Assembly (NCBI RefSeq): GCF_003312425.1
Contig: NZ_QNUX01000004.1
Location: 1-64,000 of the forward strand
Reading direction: 5' to 3'
DNA: 64,000 bases
From: Flavobacterium psychrolimnae
Lineage (GTDB): Bacteria; Bacteroidota; Bacteroidia; Flavobacteriales; Flavobacteriaceae
Below, in pieces: positions 7,463 through 15,366 of this stretch (the stretch's first letter is position 1; each line of letters begins with the position of its first letter). The notes beneath the pieces are model-generated. The model made no database searches, was not told where the DNA came from, and was given only the letters and a program-made list of their open reading frames with translations. Both the position numbers and the translations under genes were made by a program.

Positions 7463-9046
7463 ATGGTACAAGCGGGAGAAGACGATTTAGTAGAATATGG
7501 CTACAGACGAGTTCTGATTACGATTACAGCAATACTTTGTACCCTGCTCGAAATCGTAGACACCACAATTGTCAATGTAGCACTGACAAACATGAGGGGA
7601 AGTCTGGGTGCTACACTAAACGATGTTGCGTGGGTAATTACCGCTTATGCTATAGCCAATGTTATTGTAATTCCTATGACCAGTTGGTTGTCACAACAAT
7701 TTGGAAGACGGAATTATTTTGTTACTTCCATCATTATTTTTACGGTAGCTTCTTTTTTATGCGGGAATGCAGACAATATCTGGGAACTTGTAACTTTTAG
7801 ATTTATTCAAGGATTGGGTGGTGGCGCTTTATTAGTGACAGCTCAAACCATTATAACCGAGAGTTATCCTATTGCAAAACGAGGTATGGCCCAAGCGATT
7901 TACGGAATGGGTGTCATTGTTGGACCTACTTTGGGACCACCATTAGGAGGCTATCTCGTTGACAATTTTTCTTGGCCATATATTTTTTACATCAATATTC
8001 CACTTGGAATTATAGCCACTATTTTAGCACTGACTTTTGTAAGAAGTCCCAAATATGGCGAAAAGTTGAAATCCAATCAAGTCGATTGGTTGGGGATTTT
8101 TCTATTAATGGCATTCATTGGTTCTTTGCAATATGTGTTAGAGCACGGGCAACAAGACGATTGGTTCAATAATAAAACAATTATACTTTTAAGCACTATT
8201 ACCGTTTTTGGTTTAGTATTGTTTATTTGGAGAGAGTTAACATATAAATATCCGATTGTCAACTTGGGTGTTTTAAAAGATGGGAATCTAAGAATTGGAA
8301 CAGTAATGTGTTTTATTTTAGGATTTGGACTCTATGGTTCCACTTTAATCATCCCAATTTATACACAAACAATTTTAGGTTGGACTGCAACTGATGCGGG
8401 GCTGTTACTGATTCCAGGCTCGATAACCACAGCTTTAATGATGCCAATTGTTGGAAATTTACTTCAAAAAGGTGTTCCCCAAAGTTACATGGTAGGTCTT
8501 GGTTTTTTAATTTTCTTTTTCTTTACTTATATGATGCACAACAGTATGACACCAAATACTGGTGTTGAGCATTTATATTGGGGCTTAATTTTAAGAGGAA
8601 TTGGATTAGGATTGCTGTTTGTACCTATAACCACATTGTCTCTTTCCACTTTAAAAGGAAAAGATATTGGTGAAGGTGCTGCCTTTACAGGAATGATGCG
8701 GCAATTAGGAGGTTCTTTTGGTATTGCCATCATTACAACTTTTATCACCCGATTTAGCCAGGAACACAGAGTTATTTTAGTTTCACATTTAGACACAACC
8801 AGATTACAAGTTCAAGAGCGAGTTTTGATGCTGCAAAAAGGATTTATGTCAAAAGGATTTTCTGCTAATGAATCGTTGAAAAAAGCGTATCAGGTCATTG
8901 ACTACTCTGTAATGAAACAAAGTGCTGTTTTATCGTATATGGATATTTTTATGTATCTCGGAATTATGTTCCTATGTTGCATTCCAATTATCTTTTTTAT
9001 TAAAAAAGGGAAAAACAAAATCAACCCGGCTGATGCTATGCATTAG
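7463..9046 (+). CDS. DHA2 family MFS multidrug transporter (EmrB/QacA-like)
   Basis: The 527-residue inner-membrane protein has about 14 hydrophobic segments. It carries the DHA2 motif DTTIVNVALTNM at about residues 33-44 and motif A-like LSQQFGRRN after TM2. The antiporter motif is GMGVIVGPTLGPPLGGYLVDNFSW. It would use the proton gradient to expel lipophilic compounds. It closes the tetR-tolC-emrA-emrB type operon after a 74-nt gap. Substrates cannot be predicted; uncouplers, dyes or bile-like amphiphiles are usual for the family. Confidence 0.92.
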   Translation: MVQAGEDDLVEYGYRRVLITITAILCTLLEIVDTTIVNVALTNMRGSLGATLNDVAWVITAYAIANVIVIPMTSWLSQQFGRRNYFVTSIIIFTVASFLCGNADNIWELVTFRFIQGLGGGALLVTAQTIITESYPIAKRGMAQAIYGMGVIVGPTLGPPLGGYLVDNFSWPYIFYINIPLGIIATILALTFVRSPKYGEKLKSNQVDWLGIFLLMAFIGSLQYVLEHGQQDDWFNNKTIILLSTITVFGLVLFIWRELTYKYPIVNLGVLKDGNLRIGTVMCFILGFGLYGSTLIIPIYTQTILGWTATDAGLLLIPGSITTALMMPIVGNLLQKGVPQSYMVGLGFLIFFFFTYMMHNSMTPNTGVEHLYWGLILRGIGLGLLFVPITTLSLSTLKGKDIGEGAAFTGMMRQLGGSFGIAIITTFITRFSQEHRVILVSHLDTTRLQVQERVLMLQKGFMSKGFSANESLKKAYQVIDYSVMKQSAVLSYMDIFMYLGIMFLCCIPIIFFIKKGKNKINPADAMH

Positions 9047-9073
9047 TAAACAAGCGATTAGTCGCGTCTATAC

Positions 9074-9832
9074 CTACCTAGTAAAAACCAAATGATTTCC
9101 TTCTGATAAATTAGCATCAAATTGATAGCCATCGTAATTAAATCCTTTTAAATCATCAATGGTTTGAGCGTTTGTGTCAATAATGTAACGCACCATCATT
9201 CCTCTTGCCTTTTTAGCAAAAAAACTGATTATTTTTAGTTTTCCGTTTTTGTAATCTTTGAATTCCGGAGTAATTACGGGAACTTTCAACGCCTTGACAT
9301 CTATTGCCGAAAAATATTCATTGCTGGCTAAATTGACAAATAGCTCATCTTCTTTAAGCTCTTTATTTAAAGCCTTTGTAATTATTGGTTTCCAAAATTC
9401 ATACAGGTTTTTGCTGTCGCCAATGGGTAATTTTGTTCCCATTTCCAATCGGTATGCCTGAATCAAATCCAACGGTTTCAGTAATCCGTACAAACCAGAA
9501 AGAATTCTTAAGCGATCTTGTAAAGCTTCTATTTTTTTTGCAGGAATCGAATAAGCGTTTAATCCTATATAAACATCTCCATCAAAAGTATAAATAGCGG
9601 GACGCGCATTTGAAGTCGTAAAAGGAGTTTTCCAATCTTGATTTCGCTTCCAATTCAAATCAGCCAGTTTATCCGAAATACTCATTAAATCAGATAAGTC
9701 CGCAGGCTTTTTCTCTTTCAAAACTTTATGAACTTGACGCGATTCTTTTAAAAATAAAGGTTCCGAATGCAATGCAGTGGGCAAATTTTTATCAAAATTT
9801 AAAGACTTGGCTGGCGATATTACAATTTTCAT
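9074..9832 (-). CDS. yaaA: Peroxide stress protein YaaA (DUF328)
   Basis: This is 252 residues starting MKIVISPAKSLNF, the diagnostic N-terminus of the YaaA/DUF328 family. It also has the conserved LYGLLKPLDLIQAYRLEMGTKL block at about 110-135 and FFAKKARGMMVRY near residue 205. In E. coli YaaA is a DNA-binding protein that limits iron-driven damage during peroxide stress. An in-frame TTG two codons upstream (9838) is less likely than the ATG at 9832. It is convergent with the DHA2 transporter gene, 27 bp apart. Confidence 0.92.
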   Translation of the reverse strand: MKIVISPAKSLNFDKNLPTALHSEPLFLKESRQVHKVLKEKKPADLSDLMSISDKLADLNWKRNQDWKTPFTTSNARPAIYTFDGDVYIGLNAYSIPAKKIEALQDRLRILSGLYGLLKPLDLIQAYRLEMGTKLPIGDSKNLYEFWKPIITKALNKELKEDELFVNLASNEYFSAIDVKALKVPVITPEFKDYKNGKLKIISFFAKKARGMMVRYIIDTNAQTIDDLKGFNYDGYQFDANLSEGNHLVFTR

Positions 9833-9961
9833 AGACAATACTCTTTTGAGCGTTTTTTATTAATTTTCTCAAAAGTACTAATTGCAATCAAGAAATCACG
9901 AATCATTAAATTGATTTGTTTAATAGTTCGATAGAGAATGAAAATTGTTTCATAATTTAAT

Positions 9962-9969
9962 TATTTTTG
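9962..9969 (+). promoter_or_regulatory. -7 box upstream of the GNAT gene at 9996
   Basis: TATTTTTG is an exact TANNTTTG match, 26 nt before the start codon. I see no convincing TTTG at 17-20 nt upstream. Confidence 0.45.
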
Positions 9970-9995
9970 AAAAATAAAAATACCGCCAAGTAATT

Positions 9996-10517
9996 ATGAA
10001 TACGATTGAGATTAGAAAAGCAACAGTATCTGATTTGGATTCAATCCAAAATATAAGCATCCAAACTTTTACTGAAACTTTTGCGGCTGTAAATACTCCG
10101 GAAAATATAGCCGATTATATAAAAAACAGCCTGAATTCAGCACAATTAACTACGGAGTTGAAAAATCTAAACTCACAGTTTTATATCGCGTACTCAAATG
10201 ATGAAGTTGTTGGTTATTTAAAAATAAACTTTAGTGATGCCCAAACGGAATCTTTTAACGAAAATGCTTTAGAAGTGCAACGGATTTATGTTTTACAAAA
10301 TTTTCATGGAAAAAATATTGGACAACTACTGCTTGATGAAGTAAAGAAGATTGCGCAAATTACAAACGTTGATTCTGTTTGGCTCGGTGTATGGGAAGAA
10401 AATCACAGAGCAATTCGATTTTATACGAAAAATGGATTTGTTGTGTTTGACAAACACGTTTTCATGATGGGTAATGACGAGCAAACAGATTTATTGATGC
10501 AACTTCAAATACGTTAA
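9996..10517 (+). CDS. GNAT family N-acetyltransferase (PaiA-like)
   Basis: The 173-residue cytoplasmic acetyltransferase starts IEIRKATVSDLDSIQNISIQTFTETFA, the usual opening of PaiA/spermidine-acetyltransferase relatives. Acetyl-CoA motif A is at about 96-113 (RIYVLQNFHGKNIGQLLL). The WLGVWEENHRAIRFYTKNGFVV segment, typical of the subgroup, is also present. Polyamines are the best-known substrates of PaiA-type enzymes, but the specificity here is inference. It is followed by an FAD oxidoreductase gene with its own -7 box, so it is probably monocistronic. Confidence 0.85.
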   Translation: MNTIEIRKATVSDLDSIQNISIQTFTETFAAVNTPENIADYIKNSLNSAQLTTELKNLNSQFYIAYSNDEVVGYLKINFSDAQTESFNENALEVQRIYVLQNFHGKNIGQLLLDEVKKIAQITNVDSVWLGVWEENHRAIRFYTKNGFVVFDKHVFMMGNDEQTDLLMQLQIR

Positions 10518-10567
10518 TAAAAATTAAATTATCACTTGTTTAGGCACTTCTAAAACGGTAATTGACT

Positions 10568-10575
10568 TATTTTTG
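10568..10575 (+). promoter_or_regulatory. -7 box of the FAD oxidoreductase gene
   Basis: TATTTTTG, an exact TANNTTTG, lies 23 nt before the ATG at 10598. It rules against the earlier in-frame TTG at 10562, which would precede the transcription start. Confidence 0.5.
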
Positions 10576-10597
10576 TGCCAAACATTATCAAAATACT

Positions 10598-11836
10598 ATG
10601 AAACAGGATGTAATTATTGTGGGAGCGGGATTGGCGGGATTAGCTGCTGCTGTTCATTTGCAACGTCAAGGTAGAAAAGTACTTCTTCTCGAAGCCAGTG
10701 ATCGTGCAGGCGGAAGAATTAAAACTGATTCACATGAAGGTTTTCTTTTAGACAGAGGTTTTCAAGTGCTTTTGACTGCTTACCCTGAAACACAAACATT
10801 ACTGAATTATACCGATTTAAAACTAAAAAAAATGTTACCCGGAGCTACCGTTCTTTATAACGGAGGAAGTTTTGAAATTGCAGATCCATTCCGAAGACCT
10901 TCTGCGGCCTTTGCCACTCTTTTTGCTCCAGTTGGAACGTTAAAAGATAAAATCAATACGCTTTGGTTAAAGAATAAATTACAAAAACTAACCATTAAAG
11001 AAATTTTCGAACAGCCGGAACAAACAACTCTCAAGCAACTGGCTGATTATGGTTTTAGTCCAAAAATGATTCAACGTTTTTATGCGCCTTTTCTTTCGGG
11101 TATCTTTTTGGAAAACGAGCTGCAAACTTCCCGTCGAATGTTTGATTTTGTGATGAAAATGTTTTCGGATGGTGATGTTGCAGTTCCTGAATTTGGTATG
11201 GAAGAAATACCCAAACAATTAGTTGCCATGCTTCCCGAATGTAGTATTCAATACAATATGAAAGTCATTGCTATTGACGACAATTCCGTAATTACTGAAG
11301 ATGGAACCGTTATGGAAGCCAACCAAATCCTTTTGGCTACGACCGCAAATCACTTGACCCAAAAATACTTCCCGAAGCAAAAAATGACTTCGCATCAAGT
11401 AACAAATATTTATTTTGAAGCCAATGAAGCGCCTACTGAAAAAGCAGTAGTGATTTTAAATGCTTCAACTAAGAAAAAATGGGTAAATAATTTGACGGTG
11501 ATGTCTAATGTTTCCAAAGCGTATGCGCCAAAAGGAAAAGTACTTATTTCAATTTCCTACAATGGAATTCCAACTGTTGATGACGCAACTTTGGCAGAAA
11601 GCATGAAGCAAGAATTGAAACAATGGTATGGCGAAAAAGTAAATTCATGGAAAATGCTAAAAGCCTATCGCATTGAATATGCTTTGCCAACGCAGGAAAG
11701 TGTTCGAAATACGATTGATGCTTCTGAAATAAAAATCTCGGATACGCTATTCATTTGTGGAGACAATTTATTGAATGGTTCTATAAATGCCGCATTGAAA
11801 ACGGGACGATTAGCTGCTGAAGCGATGAAAATATAG
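10598..11836 (+). CDS. FAD-dependent oxidoreductase of the amine oxidase / phytoene desaturase type
   Basis: This is 412 residues from the ATG at 10598. The N-terminal Rossmann motif is VGAGLAGLAAAVHL, followed by the acidic residue at LLLEAS and the GGR(I) signature of the flavin amine oxidase superfamily (residues 5-40). The C-terminal FAD motif is FICGDNLLNGSINAALKTGRLAAEAM. It resembles protoporphyrinogen oxidase or carotenoid desaturase relatives, but no pathway neighbours support either role. The substrate is unknown. An imperfect hairpin follows the stop codon. Confidence 0.82.
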   Translation: MKQDVIIVGAGLAGLAAAVHLQRQGRKVLLLEASDRAGGRIKTDSHEGFLLDRGFQVLLTAYPETQTLLNYTDLKLKKMLPGATVLYNGGSFEIADPFRRPSAAFATLFAPVGTLKDKINTLWLKNKLQKLTIKEIFEQPEQTTLKQLADYGFSPKMIQRFYAPFLSGIFLENELQTSRRMFDFVMKMFSDGDVAVPEFGMEEIPKQLVAMLPECSIQYNMKVIAIDDNSVITEDGTVMEANQILLATTANHLTQKYFPKQKMTSHQVTNIYFEANEAPTEKAVVILNASTKKKWVNNLTVMSNVSKAYAPKGKVLISISYNGIPTVDDATLAESMKQELKQWYGEKVNSWKMLKAYRIEYALPTQESVRNTIDASEIKISDTLFICGDNLLNGSINAALKTGRLAAEAMKI

Positions 11837-11863
11837 TTTGCTCTACATTATAAATCGATTATT

Positions 11864-11928
11864 GCCACAATTTTACAGATTTTTAATTTGTCAAAAAAAT
11901 TATAATCGGTGAATCTGTGGCTATTTTT
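11864..11928. terminator. Imperfect hairpin with T-run between convergent genes
   Basis: GCCACAATTTTACAGATT (from 11864) pairs imperfectly with the region ending CTGTGGC (11921). Ends GCCACA/TGTGGC are perfect. A T-run follows on the plus strand. It separates the convergent FAD oxidoreductase and SulP genes. Confidence 0.55.
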
Positions 11929-11952
11929 TTTGCCTTTCTATAAATTAAATCG

Positions 11953-13485
11953 CTAATCTATTACCACTTTATAGCTAGGATCTTCAAGAATATTTACGTC
12001 AATTACGGTGTCAGCATTTTTTAATAAGGTTCTGCAATCTGCGCTTAAATGGCGCAAATGAACCGTTTTATTGACTTTTGCATACCGCTCCGTAATCTTA
12101 TTTACGGCATCAATCGCACTCATATCGGTGATTTTACTTTCTTTAAAATCAATAATGACCTCGTTTGGATCATTAGAGACATCAAATTTTTCTGAGAAAG
12201 CCGTAGTGCTAGCAAAAAATAAAGGCCCATAAATTTCGTAATGCTTCACCCCTTTTTCATCAATATATTTCTTAGCTCGAATCCTTTTGGCACTTTCCCA
12301 AGCAAAAACTAAAGCAGAAATAATAACTCCGATTAAAACGGCTAAAGCCAGATTATGCAATACAATAGTAATCAACGCAACCAAAACTCCAACAAAAATA
12401 TCGTGCTTCGGCATTTTATTAATGATTCTAAAACTTGCCCATTCGAAGGTCCCAATTGCAACCATAATCATGACACCAACTAAAGCCGCCATAGGCAATT
12501 GTTCAATTATTGGGGCACCAAATAAAATAATCATAAGTATAGTCAGCGCAGCAACAATTCCGGACAATCGCGCTCTGGAACCCGCCGAAAGATTAACTAA
12601 AGTTTGTGCAATCATAGGACAACCGCCCATCCCGAAGAAAAAGCCATTCAAAATATTCGAACTCCCTTGCGCAATACATTCGCGATTTCCATTTCCTTTT
12701 GTCTCCGTGATTTCATCAACTAAATTCAATGTCAATAAACCTTCTGTCAGTCCCACCGAAGCCATGATTAAAGCGTAAGGAAATATAATTTGCAACGTTT
12801 CCAGATTTATTGGAATATTCGGAATGTGAAATGGCGGAAAACCACCACTAACGGAAGCAATATCACGCACGATTTTAGTTTCAATTCCAAAGAAAAAAAC
12901 CAATGCAAAAACCACAAGAATAGCCACTAATGAAGCTGGAACTGCATTTGTTATTTTAGGAAGCAATACTACAATTCCAATAGTCAGTGCAACTAATCCC
13001 GCCATAATGAACAAAGGAGTTCCCGATAGCCAAGTATTTTTGCCGTTGACTACAGCTTTAAATTGATCCAACTGCGATATGAAAATAATAACCGCTAATC
13101 CATTCACGAAACCAAACATAACGGGTTGCGGCACCAATCGTATAAATTTTCCAAGTTTAAAAATACCTACTAAAATTTGTAAAACACCAGCCAAGGCAAC
13201 GGCAGCAAGAACATATTCTAATCCGTTAGAATTCATTAAAGCGATTAAAACAATAACAGTTGCTCCTGCTCCACCGGAAATCATTCCAGGTCTTCCACCG
13301 AAAACTGCCGTAATTAAACCAGCGATAAATGCAGCGTATAAACCCATCAGTGGGGGAAAACCCGCTACTATAGCAAAAGATAGAGATTCTGGAATCATGG
13401 TCATAGCAACCGTTAATCCCGCTAAAATTTCTGTTCTGTAATTGACTTTTTGTGAGAAATCAAATAAATTAAATGCTTTTTTCAT
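11953..13485 (-). CDS. SulP family inorganic anion transporter
   Basis: The 510-residue protein has a long N-terminal membrane domain of about 10-12 hydrophobic segments, starting with YRTEILAGLTVAMTMIPESLSFAIVAGFPPL, the SulP signature. It also contains the GGCPMIAQTLVNLSAGSRARLSG block, and a C-terminal STAS domain at about residues 405-505 (VIIDFKESKITDMSAIDAVNKI). SulP proteins carry sulfate, bicarbonate or other anions. Flavobacterial members are often bicarbonate/sulfate candidates, but the substrate here is open. A perfect promoter lies about 165 bp upstream, giving a long structured leader. Confidence 0.92.
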   Translation of the reverse strand: MKKAFNLFDFSQKVNYRTEILAGLTVAMTMIPESLSFAIVAGFPPLMGLYAAFIAGLITAVFGGRPGMISGGAGATVIVLIALMNSNGLEYVLAAVALAGVLQILVGIFKLGKFIRLVPQPVMFGFVNGLAVIIFISQLDQFKAVVNGKNTWLSGTPLFIMAGLVALTIGIVVLLPKITNAVPASLVAILVVFALVFFFGIETKIVRDIASVSGGFPPFHIPNIPINLETLQIIFPYALIMASVGLTEGLLTLNLVDEITETKGNGNRECIAQGSSNILNGFFFGMGGCPMIAQTLVNLSAGSRARLSGIVAALTILMIILFGAPIIEQLPMAALVGVMIMVAIGTFEWASFRIINKMPKHDIFVGVLVALITIVLHNLALAVLIGVIISALVFAWESAKRIRAKKYIDEKGVKHYEIYGPLFFASTTAFSEKFDVSNDPNEVIIDFKESKITDMSAIDAVNKITERYAKVNKTVHLRHLSADCRTLLKNADTVIDVNILEDPSYKVVID

Positions 13486-13857
13486 GAATAATTATAATAA
13501 GAAACTTCCGATACAATTTTATTGTTCAAAATTGCATCGCAAAAAAATTTCGATAAACTTTTTTGGGGAAAATCCCTCGATTTAAAGACTCTAAATCAGG
13601 TTGGAGTACATTCTGAGATTACTAGGATAACGTTTTACATTAGAGCTGCAAAAATAAAACTTTTAACTCGTTTACCCAAACAGAAAGTGAAATTGCGTAA
13701 ATTTGGCGAAAATTATCATTTTTTTTCATAAAACAAGCATTTAAATGCGACATCATTCGATTTAAATTTAAAAATAGCTTTGAATCAATATCTTTAAAAT
13801 GGAATACCATTTTATGAAAATGACAAGCAGAACACTATCGACACAATTAAAAAACCT
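13486..13857. other. Intergenic region: sulP leader and upstream region of the adenosine deaminase gene
   Basis: It holds the minus-strand sulP promoter (13649-13680) and a leader hairpin, GATACAATTTT (13510-13520) with AAAATTGCATC (13528-13538), 11 pairs including one G-U. An open frame at 13522-13731 on the plus strand has no coding character. TATCTTTA at 13789-13796 is a weak -7 candidate for the plus-strand gene. Confidence 0.6.
13649..13680 (-). promoter_or_regulatory. Promoter of the sulP gene
   Basis: On the minus strand TTTG (13680-13677), 20 nt, then TATTTTTG (13656-13649): a full match to the Bacteroidetes consensus. It predicts a transcript start near 13643 and a 5' leader of about 155 nt. 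Confidence 0.7.
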
Positions 13858-15276
13858 ATGAAATTACTACATACTTTATTCTTCGCACTTCTTTTAAATG
13901 TCAGTTACTCGCAATCGACGAATCACTATTTTGAAAAGATTAGAAATAATGAAGCTGAATTAACTGCTTTCTTTTCACAAATGCCAAAAGGCGGCGATTT
14001 ACACCACCACTTTTCCGGTTCGATTTACGCGGAGCCATTATTACAACGTGCGATTGCTGATGATTTTTATCTCAATATCGAAACGATGGATGTTTTAAAA
14101 GAAAAACCATCAACCGGAAACTGGGAATTATTTTCGACATTAAAAAGCAACGGAACATTAGACATTTACAAACAAAAAATCATGCAAAAATGGTCCGTAA
14201 AAGACTATAATTATGTGGATTATCCATCGGATAAATTGTTTTTTGAATCTTTTATGAAGTTTGAACCGACCATAAAAGGGAATTTTGGGCAGGGATTATT
14301 GGAACTAAAAAACAGAGCCATTTCAGAAAATGTCAGTTACATCGAAACGCAACTTTCTACGATTCCAACTACAATGAACACGGATAATTTGACGAAATTC
14401 AATTCCAGATTGCGAAAATTAGCTTTGGCAAAAGATGAAAAAGCAATTTTGAAAACATTGGATTCAATGTACAATTCCTTACTGAAAAAAGATGCTGAAT
14501 CCTACGCCAAAACATTCAATACTAGTTTTGTAGCAAAAATGCACAACGATTTAAAAATTGATGATAAGCAATTTACGATGCGCTATCAAAATTTTGTTTT
14601 GCGTTTCATGGAACCTGTTGATTTATTCAAAAATCTGGTAATTGCATTCATTTCGGCAGATCAAAGTCCGCTAATGGCTGGAGTTAACATTGTGTCGCCG
14701 GAAGATGGCGAAACTTCAATGAAAGATTACTGGTTACACATGGTGATGTTTAAATATTGTCATTCTCGTTATCCAAATGTAAAATATACGATGCATGCCG
14801 GCGAGCTGACGCTTGGTTTAGTGCAACCCGAAGATTTGACTTGGCACATTGGCGCAGCCGTTTATACTGCAGGAGCTCATCGTATTGGTCACGGAGTTGA
14901 TATGGCGTACGAGAAAGATTCGTATGATTTATTGCGTTATATGGCTAAGAAAACCATTCCTATCGAAATTAACTTAGTGAGTAACGAGTTTATTTTGAAA
15001 GTGAAAGAAAACCGTCATCCGCTGACTTTGTATAAACAGTTTGGCGTTCCCATCGTAATCAGTACCGATGATGCAGGGATTTTGCGTACGAATATGACCG
15101 AACAATACGTTTTGTTAGCCAAAAGATACAAAGACGTTTCCTATACGGATATCAAGCAATATGTGTACAACAGTATCAATTATAGTTTTATAAAAGAAGA
15201 ATCTGTTAAAAAGCAATTAATAAAAGATTTAGATGCCAGATTCAAAACTTTCGAAGCGAATTTCCCTTTGAAATAA
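13858..15276 (+). CDS. Exported adenosine deaminase family protein
   Basis: The 472-residue protein has a signal peptide (MKLLHTLFFALLLNVSYSQS), so it acts in the periplasm or outside. Zinc-site and catalytic motifs of the adenosine/AMP deaminase family are present: GDLHHHFSGS with H49 and H51, HAGEL near residue 315, HRIGHGVD near 342-350, and STDDAGI near 401-407. Family enzymes convert adenosine to inosine. Its size and export resemble the secreted ADGF/ADA2-like group rather than the compact cytosolic type. It probably serves nucleoside scavenging. It is monocistronic and followed by a terminator. Confidence 0.9.
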   Translation: MKLLHTLFFALLLNVSYSQSTNHYFEKIRNNEAELTAFFSQMPKGGDLHHHFSGSIYAEPLLQRAIADDFYLNIETMDVLKEKPSTGNWELFSTLKSNGTLDIYKQKIMQKWSVKDYNYVDYPSDKLFFESFMKFEPTIKGNFGQGLLELKNRAISENVSYIETQLSTIPTTMNTDNLTKFNSRLRKLALAKDEKAILKTLDSMYNSLLKKDAESYAKTFNTSFVAKMHNDLKIDDKQFTMRYQNFVLRFMEPVDLFKNLVIAFISADQSPLMAGVNIVSPEDGETSMKDYWLHMVMFKYCHSRYPNVKYTMHAGELTLGLVQPEDLTWHIGAAVYTAGAHRIGHGVDMAYEKDSYDLLRYMAKKTIPIEINLVSNEFILKVKENRHPLTLYKQFGVPIVISTDDAGILRTNMTEQYVLLAKRYKDVSYTDIKQYVYNSINYSFIKEESVKKQLIKDLDARFKTFEANFPLK

Positions 15277-15312
15277 TTGGTTTTCTTCAATCTAGATTTA
15301 TTTTTTATAACA

Positions 15313-15342
15313 CAAAAAATCCGCTACGAAAGCGGATTTTTT
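15313..15342. terminator. Bidirectional intrinsic terminator
   Basis: AATCCGCT (15318-15325) pairs with AGCGGATT (15331-15338), with an A-run before and a T-run after. It serves the convergent adenosine deaminase and metalloprotease genes. Confidence 0.85.
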
Positions 15343-15366
15343 GGTGAAACAGAATTTACATTCTGA

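Noticed and set aside
12287..12778. 163-codon frame antisense to sulP (and similar frames at 13079-13441, 36886-37476, 57786-58112)
   Set aside because: These are shadows of well-supported genes on the other strand; their residues show no domain and the codon pattern mirrors the real gene.
13522..13731. 69-codon open frame on the plus strand in the sulP leader
   Set aside because: Composition is basic and irregular, there is no start context, and it runs antisense over the sulP promoter and leader hairpin.
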